Below are positions 33,005-43,710 of a stretch of 48,791 nucleotides of DNA, piece after piece; position 1 is the first letter of the stretch; each line of letters opens with the position of its first letter. A program made the position numbers and the translations under genes. The notes under the pieces are model-generated. The model made no database searches and had not been told where the DNA came from. It saw only the letters and a list, made by a program, of their open reading frames with translations. Source of the stretch: Saccoglossus kowalevskii (taxonomy: Eukaryota; Hemichordata; Enteropneusta; Harrimaniidae); the NCBI RefSeq assembly GCF_000003605.2, contig NW_003154743.1, positions 224,053 to 272,843 of the forward strand, in the 5' to 3' direction.

Positions 33005-33670
33005 ATGGCCAATGAAACAACCATTCGTTCTGAAAGCAGCTCAGCATCAAATATGAGTCAGGAAAGTGGATTTACATTGGAGGTGGGTGACAACGCAGGT
33101 GGGATTTCTACACAGAGACATCAACTGGATAATGCAGAGTGTGAAAAAAAACAGTACCAGTGTCAGCTGTGTGCTATGCTGTTTACATCGCAAGCAGGAT
33201 TGAGTAGTCATACATGTGTTGGACTTGACAAATCATATTGTGATGAAAGCATCAGTGTTTCCACACATCAAAGTACCCATGGTGTGAAAATGACATCTGG
33301 GATGATCAGACCGAACCAGCACCAATACAACTACAGCGGAAAACAGTTATCACATCAAAAGAGAATGCATAGAGTCAACTCAACACCAGAACAATATTTT
33401 TTCAAATGTAAATATTGTAGCGACTATTTAGCAAACAAACACACATTTAGGCAGCATCTGAAATCACATGAACGTGAACGTTTGCAAGCGATTCATCGAT
33501 GCAAGTTTTGTCCTAAAGTCTGTTTAATGGAAAGTCAGTTGCTTTGCCATATGAGGATACATACAACTCAAAAACCATTTAAGTGCACACTTTGTCATAA
33601 ACAGTTTTCAGATCATCTCCAGCTGGTGACTCATCACAAAACACATGCAGATGAGAAACCATTGCAATAA
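33005..33670 (+). CDS. Small C2H2 zinc-finger protein (221 aa)
   Basis: Likely a nuclear nucleic-acid-binding protein. The N-terminal 50 residues are Ser/Thr-rich and polar. Finger 1 is a C2HC variant (C53, C56, H69, C71). Residues 105-122 (SGKQLSHQKRMH) look like a finger that has lost its cysteines. Three intact C2H2 fingers follow: C135/C138/H151/H155, C166/C169/H182/H186 and C194/C197/H210/H214. The last two are joined by a linker near the TGEKP type (TTQKP), and the protein stops seven residues after the last finger (ADEKPLQ). An acceptor TTTTAG at 32976-32977 lies just upstream and the exon is open in frame back to 32978, so translation could begin in an earlier exon; ATG 33005 is the simplest start. 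Target unknown. Confidence 0.75.
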   Translation: MANETTIRSESSSASNMSQESGFTLEVGDNAGGISTQRHQLDNAECEKKQYQCQLCAMLFTSQAGLSSHTCVGLDKSYCDESISVSTHQSTHGVKMTSGMIRPNQHQYNYSGKQLSHQKRMHRVNSTPEQYFFKCKYCSDYLANKHTFRQHLKSHERERLQAIHRCKFCPKVCLMESQLLCHMRIHTTQKPFKCTLCHKQFSDHLQLVTHHKTHADEKPLQ

Positions 33671-34050
33671 GATTTTAATACTTGGGTTACCACCCATGGA
33701 CCAATTGCTTTGCCTTGCCTAGTGTTAGTGTTGTTAACAATTTCATTTAATCAGGGCTACTGTAGTTTTTGGTAAAACTGGATGTATTATCTTGTTGCAG
33801 TTCAAATCTGGCATTTATGTCAAATTGTTGGCCACACGTCTTAAAAATCTGCAAAAAACATTCACAGATGTTAAACAGAAAAATTTATTACAATTTATTG
33901 TTTTTAAGTGTCACATATTTATTAATTTTGATACATCATATTCTTTTCCGATATTTTCTCCAGACTAAATATTTGTTTGGAAAAAAGATGCATAGAAAAG
34001 GTATGTTAAAGCAAACTAGTTTCATAAAAAATAAATAATCAAAATGTTCT
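33671..34050 (+). other. 3'UTR of the zinc-finger gene, AATAAA at 34030-34035
   Basis: AT-rich sequence after the TAA stop. AATAAA at 34030-34035 is followed by a T/G-containing stretch. An 89-codon open frame here (33769-34038) has no domain and low-complexity composition, so it is treated as UTR. Confidence 0.45.
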
Positions 34051-35011
34051 GACAAATAGCAATCTTATCACTACATATAATTTGTTTCACCGTGTGTAAC
34101 AACAAATTGTATTATGGGGAGAACTTTTTATTGTAGGAATCAATGGTTCAAAAATCCCCATTTTCATAGATGTTCAACTTGTGTTTTGTGCATGAAGTAA
34201 TTTGGTGACCATAAATTGTTTGTAAACAACAGCATTAAATGAAACTACATTGTGTATACATAAAAAAAATCTGATTTTTTTTCTACTGAAATAGGCAACA
34301 CTGTCATACAACCTTAAATTTATAATTTACCCATTGTTTGGTATGGAGTATGTGTTACTCTGTAAGATTTGTCATTTTAGATAAAACTACTTACTTGTTG
34401 TATAAAAATTGTTGGTAAATATTAAATTAAGTGGTCATTTTTTTTTTCTCGACAAATCATTGATCATGTGACCCCCTAACAAAAGAACACTTATTAAAGA
34501 TTAGTTTGAACTTGCTAGTTTAAAGCGCGGTGGTCGTCGCGCAGCGCGTGTTTGATTTTCAAGCGTTGTATACGTCGCTATGAGTCCCATAATCGAACAG
34601 GACGCGGCGCAAAAACTACCGCCCTTTAACTAATAAAATAAATAACAAGCAAAGGTGCTTCCCAGGATGCCTGACATTGACTAGCAATCATGGAATGAAC
34701 CATTGGTAAGGGCTAGAATTCCCAAATTAAACCAATATTTGTTAAACAGTATCAAACTATGTCCAAATAGTGTCAGTAAATTAGCTAGTGATGATATAAA
34801 AAACTTTTGACAGTATGTGACATCAAAGTAAGTAATTTTTAATCTGTCTTGTATTATAACACACAATTTAGATGAATACATTATTCAGGTAATAAAAACT
34901 AGAAACAAAATACTACAAATTCAGGTAAAAACTAATTCTAATAAAACTTCAATCACATCAATGTTTATACAGTTCATCCAATAATTACAGATGAAGTTTT
35001 ATAGCAATGCT
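34051..35011. other. Convergent intergenic region between zinc-finger and SDR genes
   Basis: The two genes converge here. It contains a 117-bp MITE-like element (34516-34632) and probably the SDR 3'UTR. ATTAAA on the minus strand at 34843-34838 is a weak poly(A) candidate. Nothing else is recognised. Confidence 0.5.
34516..34632. mobile_element. 117-bp MITE-like element with terminal inverted repeats
   Basis: It begins TAGTTTAAAGCGCGGTGGT and ends ACTACCGCCCTTTAACTA, which is the inverted repeat with a few mismatches. TA at both ends could be a target duplication. It is notably more CpG-rich than its surroundings. The internal part around GTCGCTATGAGTCCCATA recurs inverted near 38570-38610. 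Confidence 0.6.
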
Positions 35012-35214
35012 TCAATTTTCAGCTGCTAGTCCTTGCTTAGCCCTGGATGCCATTATCATGTCAAACACTGTAGGTAGTAATGTCCGTAAATATATTGCTG
35101 CTTTGTGAGTGAATGGTCCAAGTACAACGTCATTGGTTTTTGTGACAATAGCTTTCATGATATTGTCAGCAACATATTCAGGTGACATTCCAGTCTCTAT
35201 CGTCTTATCCATGA
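35012..35214 (-). CDS. DHRS7B: SDR exon 6 and stop
   Basis: It encodes [20 protein letters not shown] and the C-terminal hydrophobic helix ([17 protein letters not shown]), ending [10 protein letters not shown] with TAG at 35014-35012. Acceptor TTTTTTTCAG. Confidence 0.8.
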
Positions 35215-38200
35215 CTGAAAAAAACAAATTGATATAAGTTAGAAAGCTACACAAAAGTAAAAATATTACGTATATTTGATATGCCATTCTACAAGAATGA
35301 AGACAATGAATTAAAAAAATGTACTCGATTAAGAAACAAAATGTAATGAGAATAGCAAGCTTTGTTTTGATGTTAAAAGTATCACCAATTTGACCATAAA
35401 CAGATTGACAGTTAACCAAAAACTAATACAATGATTTTAATTCTAGACAAATTTAATTTTTTGTTTATTTGCTTGTTTGTTTTATAATTACATGGTTAAC
35501 AAATTGACAAAAACTGACATCCATAAAACATTGTATGACCAAAAAAAGGTTTGCTTCTTGTCTGGCATCACAGGTGGTTTGTTATACAATTTTGCTTGTC
35601 AACAAAGTGTGTCATATACAAGTATAGGAAATGTTTGTATTTATCAATCCAAATCAACCTTTAATGCACATATTAAAAAACTAAAACTAAAACTGCATTA
35701 TTTTAAAATTTTTCCTGAGAGGAGAAGCAAAACCTTTGGGGGGGGGGCTAACCTTTTATCAAGTCAACCTTTTATCATTTCCAACAAAAATAAACCTAAA
35801 AATAATTATTATCAAAAATCTGCAGTCAATGGGGAAATTATTAAATTTAGTCTATATATAACATACAAATTATATAAAACATAAAAATGTTTAAAATGTT
35901 GCCTCAAATATATAGCAAAGAAAATGATGGTGCCCTTACCTCCATATGTAGAACCATCAGGGTTGACAGCATTCAGAGACAGATTGGTTTTAATATAACT
36001 TGGACTGATTACTGATACATTGATATTTTTATCAGCTAATTCAGAACGTAAACTATCAAAGAATGCCTGCATGGCGTGTTTAGACGCTGTATCTGAAAAA
36101 ATAAGTTATACTGTATTAGTAAGTATGGCTATACATGGATGCTGTATCTGAGGAAACAAGTTACACTGCATTAGTAATAATGTAGTGTACAAGTTTTAGG
36201 AAGGATTTATGCTTAGAATAATTGTTTTATTATTATAATAATATTACTTCAATTTAATTTAATTTAGAGAGAAACAATTTTTATGAATTTCATGAGTCAG
36301 TGAAAATCACATATGTTGTAACAGTGACAATTTCTCTGCAGTCCTACAACATGGAATCTCAGTGACTGTGGTGAAATTTTGTTTTCACGAAAGCAATATC
36401 ATCAAATCATGAAAGTTCTTAACAGCAAAAAGGATTAAATGATACAGCGAATGCCATCAGTAAAAGTTCAGACCATTGACAATTAGCATGCAATGTTCTG
36501 TAATTATAATCCCCGGCCTTGTTAACACTGGGAAGTGCACCCTCACATCAGGGCAATAATTTCCTGTATCACGTCTGGCCCAACACACCTTTGGTCGTAC
36601 GGCTTACACGTCCTCACATGCTTGGACACTCTCGCCACATGACCTTGGGTCGCAAAAGTCATATCCAGTCCATAAAGAATATTATCATACACCTTGTATT
36701 GCCCGGTTGTTAACGCTGTGGGAAGTGTGCCCTCACAACAGGGCAATAATTTCCTGAATCACGCTCAGCCCAGCATGCCAGACTTTCATCAATCAAAAAA
36801 AAAATATGCCATTCTAAATTACGTTGTGTGTTTGAGGTCACAGTGTGGTAAAATTGTAATTACACCTATAAGGTACTAGTATATGATAAACCATTATGGA
36901 CTGGATACAGCTTTTACAGTAATTAACATTATTACAAAACCCTTTCAACTTCTATAAATATTGTTTTCACTAATTCCTCTTCATCAACTAACTTTGTATC
37001 TCACTAATTTGACTTGTTTAAAATCCTAATTATTATTCAGTGGAAAACAATATTACATATATTTACATAAGAAATTAAAAAACATTGTCTCCAAATAAAA
37101 GATATATGAATTCATTATTTTAAATGATTTATTTCATTTGAAAGTTCATAACGGTATGGAAAATAAATTGGGGTCATCGAATATTTTTTTTTAAAACAAG
37201 GGACCAAATAGTCAAGAAAAATGGTAAAATTTTCTTTGTGTCTAGATTTCCATTGCACTGGTTTTGCTAATATTTCTTCATACCAAGAAAATATTACTTC
37301 ATGACATGGGCTGAATGACGTTCTATATTGTTGATACAATGAATTTCATGAAGGCATGAATATTTTTGTCACGAAAATTTATAAAATATTAATGACCCTT
37401 ATATTTCATTCAAACCCAAAGAATTCACTTTTTTTGAATATATATTTGGTATTACCCATTACACACAAGTGGGGTTTCATTCAAACATTGGCTGATTTAC
37501 AGTAAAAGACAGAAAGCTTTACCTTATTTGCGAATAATGATCATCAACTTTCATTCAAATATTTAATGACTGGCCCAAGAGTTCCACACTGTATACGCCC
37601 ATAGTGTGTGTGCAAGCCTTTAAGTAACATTGCAACTGCAACAGTTCAATTATTCTGATGATGTGGCCATACCATTTCTAGATTGGTCAATTTGATTTCT
37701 ACCACTCATTTTGATTTATAAAAATTTATATTTATAAAAAATTTATAACTTCCCCAGGTACTTGTCTTTCATTGAAATTTACAAAACAATTATATAAAAA
37801 ACATACATGCCTACATGAAATTCACTTAAGTTTGAATATGATAATAATATTAGATTAGTGAGATTCTGATATTAATAATATTTTAATGAATTACATTTAT
37901 TATTATACATCTGTCACCATAAAGTCATAAATTACAGCGTGCCATAATTTCATGGTATTTTACGGGGTATTTTCATCTTACCATATTAGAAAATGCGAAT
38001 TCCAAATATGGAGTGATTACGTGCATAAGCGTCCTCTAATAATAAAAAACTAACATGGCTGCCACCAGGGTTTGACCAGACTCCACACAAAAAAGTTCAC
38101 TGATTCTGTTCTAAACATTTTTGATTTCGGCATTCCATGATGTATCCTTGGAAGGAAAAGATGTATAATAATAATGTTATTACGAGGATACCTCAAAGTA

Positions 38201-40883
38201 TGCACTCAGGCAGTAAACTGTTGCATTGACCTTCGCTGCGGTTCCGTCGATACTGTCGCTGTACTGTTTTTGTGCATACTTTGAGGTATCCTCTTAGTAA
38301 CCTCATAATATTTATAATATTTTAATGAATTTAATTTTCCCATCATGCAGTATTGCAAAAACCAAATTTGTGTGCTCTTCATACTTACAAGCAGTTCTGA
38401 AGGGTATGGCCATTTTGCCCTGGACACTACTAACAGCCACAATATGACCACTACCATTGGTCAGCATAGCAGGAAGTACACCTTGCAACACAACCACAGA
38501 CATGAATATAAATTACAATAATTGTGAAATTTACGTGGTGGTGGTTGTCATCTGGCCACGTCCTGTTTGATATGGGACTCATAGCGACATACACAATGTG
38601 CGTAAAATACATTGTTTGTTTACATGAAATTTAAACGCCACCGCTCTTTAAATATTACAATCATTCAATGTAACCCAGTCTATTGATTTTGACAAAAGTG
38701 GGTTTTCGTAAAAAATTTAATTTTAGATGAGCAATGATCATGACATGCCTTGAAGATAAAAATGGCTCTCCTGGAATCAATACCACACACGATTTAAGGA
38801 ACTGTTAAAATCTCTTTAAGATTTTTAATAAGTACTGTTTTTGTTTTGTTTTGATGAAGTCTTGATCAACTAAAATCAAAGCAATATTTTAAAGAACATT
38901 GGACAGATATCGATTTTCAACAACTTGAATGGAAAGCTGAGTTGAACACATTTTTGAAGCTCAAACAACACAAATGTTTTAAATTGAACTTGAAATTAAA
39001 ATCATATCTTATATGCATTTGGGGTTGCACTGTGCAGGCTGTCTGTCTGTGTGTATGCGCTAATAACTGAAACCAGTAGGCACTGCAACATTTCTAGACA
39101 TGTTAGACTATGCATCCTTTGTGATATCAGAAGATTATTATCATTTTCATTTAATTTTATGAGTTGCACCCATCCATGTATTTCAGGCAATTTGGCAACG
39201 TTTGTGCACCATGTACATTCTGAAAAGCATTCATATTTATTAATATAATATATCTTTTATCAATTGCTGTATTGTGAATTTATTTTTTTCTTATTTCTTA
39301 TTACTTTGATCATTTATACCTATTTGTAGCTGTGTACATTTAGGCTGATTGCTTTTAGTGTGGAATAAATATATTTATTATCATTTGATATTAGACATTA
39401 TCATTTAAACTGCCTGTGTATGTGTTCTTCTGTTCTCTGATTGGCTATCACCTACATTCCACACTACGCAGTTCATTCAGTAATTCATTCGTACAACAAT
39501 TTATGAACCATCGATCAACCACAAGAATATATATTTGGTGAACGATTGTATTTAGCATCTTTTAAACGTGTACTACAAGTACATTATATAAAGATGTGTG
39601 ATTCACCAAAAAGACACACGCCAAGTTATGATGACAGGTATTCTTTATGATCACCACCGTACCTTTTGTCAGAGCTACAGCACCAAAATAATTCACATCC
39701 ATCAATTTTTTGTCAACTTCCAGAGAGGTTTCAACTGCAATGCCACGAAATCCAATTCCACCATTATTAATTAAGATATCAATGTTACCATGGAAACTGA
39801 TGGCTTCATTTGCCTTCCTCTCAAGGCTATTCACAAGTGACAAGTCCAATGGTAAGATTCTTGGAATATGTGTGGTCGTATCCTGCAACAAAAAATGTAT
39901 CAAACGAAAACAAAAATACACTTACATTTTTAGTTTCAAGTTTGCTTTTTGAATACTTCCCTTATGTCTCGACTCAAAATAAACCTATTAAAAATGCAAG
40001 TATGTATATATATAGTTATTTTAAGAAAGTTAATGAATAAAATATCATTGTTTAGTTCCAATTTTTATCCAAATTGTTGAAAAATATGGAAAAAATTTTT
40101 TTGTTAATGGTGAGAAAACGATATTTTCTAAGGTTTAAAATTGATCTTCATATGAATTGTACTACAAAATTAAAATGAAATGTTTACATACCAGTTTCAA
40201 GGCACATAACTCATTTCTGACTCGTTCCAACTCAGAAGATCTCCTGGAACTCAATATTAGTTTAGCACCAGCTTTATAGCACAGCTTAGCACAAGCTAAA
40301 ACAAAACACATTAACTTTCCTATAATATGGATACTCCATAGCTGATCATGCAAAGTGATGTGGAAATGTAATGATAATATTAAAAAAAAAAATGTCATGA
40401 AATCAAATGAAATGGCTATTTGTATATGATAGCCAGGATGGTTGAGTAACCAAAATTACAAAAATCACAGTTTGTGTAATGGTATATGCTTGCAGCAAAT
40501 GTAATTTATGACTTGTAACCTTACATACAGGATATGGAATGACATATGTAATATAAAAAATTTACTCTAGTAAAAGTGCATCTCCAATAGAGCACATAAA
40601 AACCAAAAATTACATTTGCTGTACACTGAATCATTAAAATTATACTTAATTTGACCATAGAAACACACATTTGAATCTTATGCAAGAGCATGTACTACTA
40701 ATAGTAAGAACAAATATGGTATTTACCTTCCCCAACTCCTGAACTAGCCCCAGTAATCCATACCACTTTATTTCTCAGGCTTTCAAGTTTATATTTATAC
40801 TTGATCTGACGGATAAGCCATAGAACACCAAATCCACCAAGTGTAATACTGGCCAGTGCAGCTACGTATTGCAAAATAGCCAT
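35012..40883 (-). CDS. DHRS7B: DHRS7B-type short-chain dehydrogenase/reductase (309 aa, 6 exons)
   Basis: Complete minus-strand gene; exons 40883-40727, 40295-40192, 39882-39663, 38481-38389, 36092-35940 and 35214-35012, with GT-AG introns and consistent phases. It is a membrane-anchored NAD(P)(H)-dependent oxidoreductase. Residues 4-24 form a signal anchor. The cofactor motif TGASSGVG is at 44-51, the structural motif reads NNGG (126-129) instead of the usual NNAG, catalytic Ser is at about 179, and YTASK gives Tyr192 and Lys196. The segments [31 protein letters not shown] and [16 protein letters not shown] follow the vertebrate DHRS7B pattern, and the length fits. DHRS7B (PexRAP) has been linked to ether-lipid synthesis at peroxisomes/ER; its role here is inferred. 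DHRS7 or DHRS7C are the alternatives. Confidence 0.8.
35215..35939 (-). other. SDR intron 5
   Basis: A 725-base AT-rich intron with an eight-G run near 35742-35749. Nothing else is recognised. A 135-codon plus-strand open frame at 35477-35884 has no known domain and is regarded as chance. Confidence 0.6.
35940..36092 (-). CDS. DHRS7B: SDR exon 5
   Basis: It completes the catalytic Tyr codon and encodes [18 protein letters not shown], then [16 protein letters not shown]. The usual PG after the sixth strand is PS here. Acceptor TTTTTTCAG, donor G|GTAAGG. Confidence 0.8.
36509..36790 (+). repeat. Direct repeat pair, about 190 bp apart
   Basis: A segment with CAGGGCAATAATTTCCTG preceded by GTTAACACTGGGAAGTG near 36520 recurs near 36710 as GTTAACGCTGTGGGAAGTG and CAGGGCAATAATTTCCTG. 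The unit is about 90 bases with scattered changes. Confidence 0.7.
37499..37650 (+). repeat. Diverged dispersed repeat (pair with 43295-43445)
   Basis: GATCATCAACTTTCATTCAAA here and GATCATCAGCTTTCATTCAA near 43331 are followed at similar distance by CCACACTGTATACGCC and GCACATTGTCTACGCC, then by GTGTGCAAGCC and GTGCGCACAAACC. Same orientation. Family unknown. Confidence 0.5.
37895..38310 (-). mobile_element. Foldback MITE-like element, copy 2
   Basis: The reverse complement of this segment aligns along its length with 2866-3250: GAGGTTACTAAGAGG, TCAAAGTATGCACAAA, ACAGTACAG, GAGTGCATACTTTGA and CTCGTAATAA, then ACAGATGTATAATAATAA at the far end. It sits in an SDR intron, copy 1 in an intron of the giant gene. 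Confidence 0.6.
38389..38481 (-). CDS. DHRS7B: SDR exon 4
   Basis: A 93-base exon encoding [20 protein letters not shown] to PFRTA, with the catalytic Ser region. The donor T|GTAAGT splits the catalytic Tyr codon between exons 4 and 5. Confidence 0.8.
38525..38655 (-). mobile_element. Second copy of the 34516-34632 element
   Basis: Its reverse complement carries TGTCGCTATGAGTCCCATA and CAAACAGGACG, matching the core of the 117-bp element. One end reads AAAGAGCGGTGGCG, like that element's terminal repeat. Ends are approximate. Confidence 0.5.
38860..39375 (+). mobile_element. Degraded LINE 3' end
   Basis: Plus-strand fragments read [19 protein letters not shown] and, after a frameshift, [12 protein letters not shown]. 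This is the CxxC...EDxYHF zinc region typical of LINE polyprotein C-termini. The stretch ends with an AATAAA near 39364. Frameshifts and stops show it is inactive. It is antisense within an SDR intron. Confidence 0.45.
39663..39882 (-). CDS. DHRS7B: SDR exon 3
   Basis: It encodes ILPLDLS (the Asp that contacts adenine), the [13 protein letters not shown] segment and the [18 protein letters not shown] helix. Acceptor TTGCAG, donor G|GTACGG. Confidence 0.8.
39883..40191 (-). other. SDR intron 2
   Basis: A 309-base AT-rich intron, donor GTATGT, acceptor TTGTTGCAG. Nothing is recognised. Confidence 0.7.
40192..40295 (-). CDS. DHRS7B: SDR exon 2
   Basis: It encodes the remainder of the first Rossmann unit, including [11 protein letters not shown]; the Arg pair after the second strand fits NADP(H) preference. 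Acceptor GTTTTAG, donor CTG|GTATGT. Confidence 0.8.
40296..40726 (-). other. SDR intron 1 (after the first coding exon)
   Basis: A 431-base AT-rich intron, donor GTAAAT, acceptor TTTGTTTTAG. Nothing is recognised. Confidence 0.7.
40727..40883 (-). CDS. DHRS7B: SDR exon 1 (coding): anchor and cofactor motif
   Basis: The start is ATG at 40883, in good context (GAGGATGG). It encodes a hydrophobic anchor, a basic [13 protein letters not shown] segment and TGASSGVGE, and ends at donor G|GTAAAT. A TTATCAG acceptor ends at 40894, ten bases before the ATG, implying an upstream non-coding exon. Confidence 0.8.
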
Positions 40884-40893
40884 CCTCCATACA

Positions 40894-43139
40894 CTGATAA
40901 CAAGAAATAAAAGTTATAGTAATATGGATTTCAGCTAAACTGTAATTTCACTAAAGATGTAGCTAATTTAAAAAATATATATATTCTTACTTGAAAGTAA
41001 TTGGTACTTGTTATTTATCTAAATTAGGATTCTATTATTTTATGCATTGAGCCAAATTTGGTGAATACCGATAACATATGTAGTGTATTTCATAGTGTTT
41101 TACAGTAATACTTTACAATTTCCAGGGCTGTAATTATTATTTATTCTTGGGATCATGGCGCTATGTCACAGCACGTTCTATATTACTATAATGCACACCA
41201 CTGTATATCTATGAGCTCTGCTCGATTTGCTATAGAACAGCTGTTGAAGAGTTGGCAAAACAGTTAACATTGAGAAAACAGAACAAACTCAACTATGAGA
41301 CAATACTTAATAACCAAATTTATACATGTACATGTATGTTGTACAAGTATGGGATACAGGAGCATCTATACAACTAGCCCAAAGTACAGTTGTTGTTTTT
41401 TTGAACGTTGTTTTAGCTAAGAATATATGCTGTATGACAATGTAGTTACTGCTTCGACGATACAATAAATTACAATCACATTCACCGAAAAAGTAGTATA
41501 TATTTTGGACTATTTTTAGACAAATAGTTCAGTTTCTGGAAAAAGTAAGAGCACACTTTTACCACTTCTTTTAGTATATTTCATTCACATTTTAGTATTA
41601 GTATATTCTTATTTTGATACATTGAAAATGAACATTTATGCATTTAAAAGGTTGTAAAGAGTTGTTGTCTTCAGCAATATTAAATATTGACATTGAACTT
41701 TTGATTATATTTGATCTGATAAGTAACATGATCAAATGTCAAATTAATCAAAACAAATGGTAATTGTTTAGAGGTTATAAACAGCAATTGAGTATATTTG
41801 ATAGAGAATACAAGACCTTTCTAGGGAAAATTAGCATATTTGGCAGGAGATAATGCCCGATAATTAACTGCCACAAATATGCTAATTCATAAGTTTATTA
41901 TAACATGCTTGCACAAGAAATACACTACAATATAGCCATTTATATCACGTTGCTATATTTAAATTTAAATTACATTACTATCACACTATTTGATGATAAG
42001 CCATGATGTTTTAAAAACACTGTGGAATTGATTGAGGGTTGAAATTCAGCATATTTTAGGACGTCTCACAATTCAATCAAATATCAAAGAATACCTTTAT
42101 ATTTAATTTATACCAGAATAATTTAGTTATTTACACCAGAATAAGTTTGAATTTTTCTCAAGACATTTATTCTCTCAATTTAATAAATTGTAATGGTGGA
42201 AATTAATTAAACAACATTCATCACACACAAATATTTTTCAAATATACTTTCAAGTATTGTGCTATGTTTTACATAAGCAACAAACACCTAATTGGCAGTA
42301 ATGTTCACAACTGGGATGTAGATGCACACAATGTACTTCACTAACCTCAAGTTGGACCATGCAAATAAACAATTTGTTAGTGGATCGATCTCTCATAGCC
42401 CTGTGGATCATACGGGCCCGTGTTCAAATTATTGTATGACGACCCTCATGATTTAGTGGATATGTATAGTTAAGGAATAAATTAGCGTACAATGTAATTT
42501 GAAAAAAAAAAAGGTAAAGCGTATACATACGTCTTCTGGGGCCTTTTTTATCACAGTGGTACAAATTAGACCACAGTTGAATATTTTAGGACAGATACAA
42601 CTGCTGATTAAAAAAATGCTAATCATTCACATTACTGCATCGTCAAGCCCCTGTATCATGAGACAAATACGTATAAGCGCTGTGTTCATCGGCCGAACTA
42701 TTGGACAATGCACGATTACTAAAAAAAGTAGTAACCGTGGACAATGTGATCGGGGGATTGCCCGTCCGTATTAATTATGACACTAATCTCCCGACACGCA
42801 GTCAATGTACGCAGGGCTAAAGACTAATTTGATAAACACAACAATCTTACTTAGCATTTTCTGAATTATCGTGAACTGTCATTACTTAATAGCTTATTAA
42901 TAAAACAATGAAAATAACTCACGTCAAGTCCCAGTCACATGTCGATATCAATCTTTTATCGAACAGTTTGTAAGTTCAATCAAGCGTTAAAGGTCACGTA
43001 GATGGTCAGGTGACCACCAACAAAAACTACCTGACAAAGTACCTTATACACGCGAGCCTGAAAATATGAATGATCAAACATTTTAATCCCAACACAGCAC
43101 ATGCTTTGTGCTAAAGAGAATACACTACAAAAAACTCAC
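40894..43139 (-). other. Probable first intron of the SDR gene
   Basis: If the non-coding exon near 43.2 kb is real, this 2.2-kb stretch is intron. It has an 18-bp-stem hairpin (41829-41887). Otherwise it is AT-rich without recognisable genes; the 91-codon open frame at 42499-42774 has no known domain. Confidence 0.35.
41829..41887. repeat. Hairpin with about 18-bp stem
   Basis: AATTAGCATATTTGGCAG is matched in reverse by CTGCCACAAATATGCTAATT with a two-base bulge, around a loop of about 20 bases. It could be a tiny foldback element. Confidence 0.7.
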
Positions 43140-43198
43140 CAGGTGATATTATTAAAAAATCTCATTGCATAAATTATTCGAAGTGCGCCATCTAGTGT
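43140..43198 (-). other. Candidate non-coding first exon of the SDR gene
   Basis: On the minus strand a consensus donor CTG|GTGAGT ends an interval that starts about 30 bases below a TATAAATA box. Joined to the acceptor at 40894 it would supply the missing 5'UTR. Start position estimated. Confidence 0.3.
43184..43195 (-). promoter_or_regulatory. CTCF-like motif
   Basis: The minus strand reads CTAGATGGCGCA. AGATGGCGC matches the core I know for bilaterian CTCF binding. It lies beside the candidate SDR promoter. A single short match is weak evidence. Confidence 0.3.
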
Positions 43199-43221
43199 TA
43201 GAACACTACTCTTGCCAGCAG

Positions 43222-43229
43222 TATTTATA
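43222..43229 (-). promoter_or_regulatory. Candidate TATA box (TATAAATA) for the SDR gene
   Basis: TATAAATA on the minus strand, about 30 bases above the presumed start of the candidate 5' exon. Sequence inference only. Confidence 0.3.
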
Positions 43230-43294
43230 CGACCGGATCAAATAACATACCAGTATCTGTAGTATACAGAGAAAGCCAGACAGAGGTACCTTAG

Positions 43295-43445
43295 AATATA
43301 AACATACTTATAACGATTTTTAAATACCGATCATCAGCTTTCATTCAAAATAAAATAGTTGAAAATGATTCTCTAAAGAGCTGCACATTGTCTACGCCAA
43401 TAATGTGCGCACAAACCTTCATATCAAGCGACCAAGCAACTTCAC
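43295..43445 (+). repeat. Diverged dispersed repeat (pair with 37499-37650)
   Basis: The matching blocks are described for the partner copy: GATCATCAGCTTTCATTCAA, GCACATTGTCTACGCC and GTGCGCACAAACC, in the same order and orientation. Confidence 0.5.
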
Positions 43446-43710
43446 AAATTTTTATCATTTTTTTTTCTTTATGCTTTTTGTTACTTTACTTTGCATGTAC
43501 TGTACATGTTATTTTTCTTTTACTAATATCTGATTTGTAATTTTTTTAATATTGTGTGTTAATAAATAAATAGTTAGCCCACTTATGAAAAATGAGTGGA
43601 TTGCTGATTGAATGATTAATAATGATTTATAAAAAATATATATATATTAATAAAACGTTTGTAATATTCCCAGTTTATGCCTTTGACTGCATACAAAGAA
43701 CTTGTAAATA

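Larger units (their letters stand above)
36093..38388 (-). other. SDR intron 4, repeat-rich
   Basis: A 2.3-kb intron containing a direct repeat pair (about 36509-36600 and 36699-36790), a diverged dispersed repeat (about 37499-37650, related to 43295-43445) and MITE copy 2 (about 37895-38310). No gene is seen. Confidence 0.65.
38482..39662 (-). other. SDR intron 3
   Basis: A 1.2-kb intron with a second copy of the CpG-rich MITE-like sequence (about 38525-38655) and an antisense LINE remnant (about 38860-39375). No gene is seen. Confidence 0.6.

Noticed and set aside
35477-35884. 135-codon plus-strand open frame
   Set aside because: It has Lys/Asn-rich low-complexity composition, no domain and no splice context, and lies antisense in an SDR intron.
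42380-42450. Possible tRNA gene or tRNA-derived SINE (GTGTTCAAATT resembles a B box)
   Set aside because: I could not find a matching A box or a foldable cloverleaf around it.
42499-42774. 91-codon plus-strand open frame
   Set aside because: No recognisable motif, and it starts in a poly-A run; chance is more likely.
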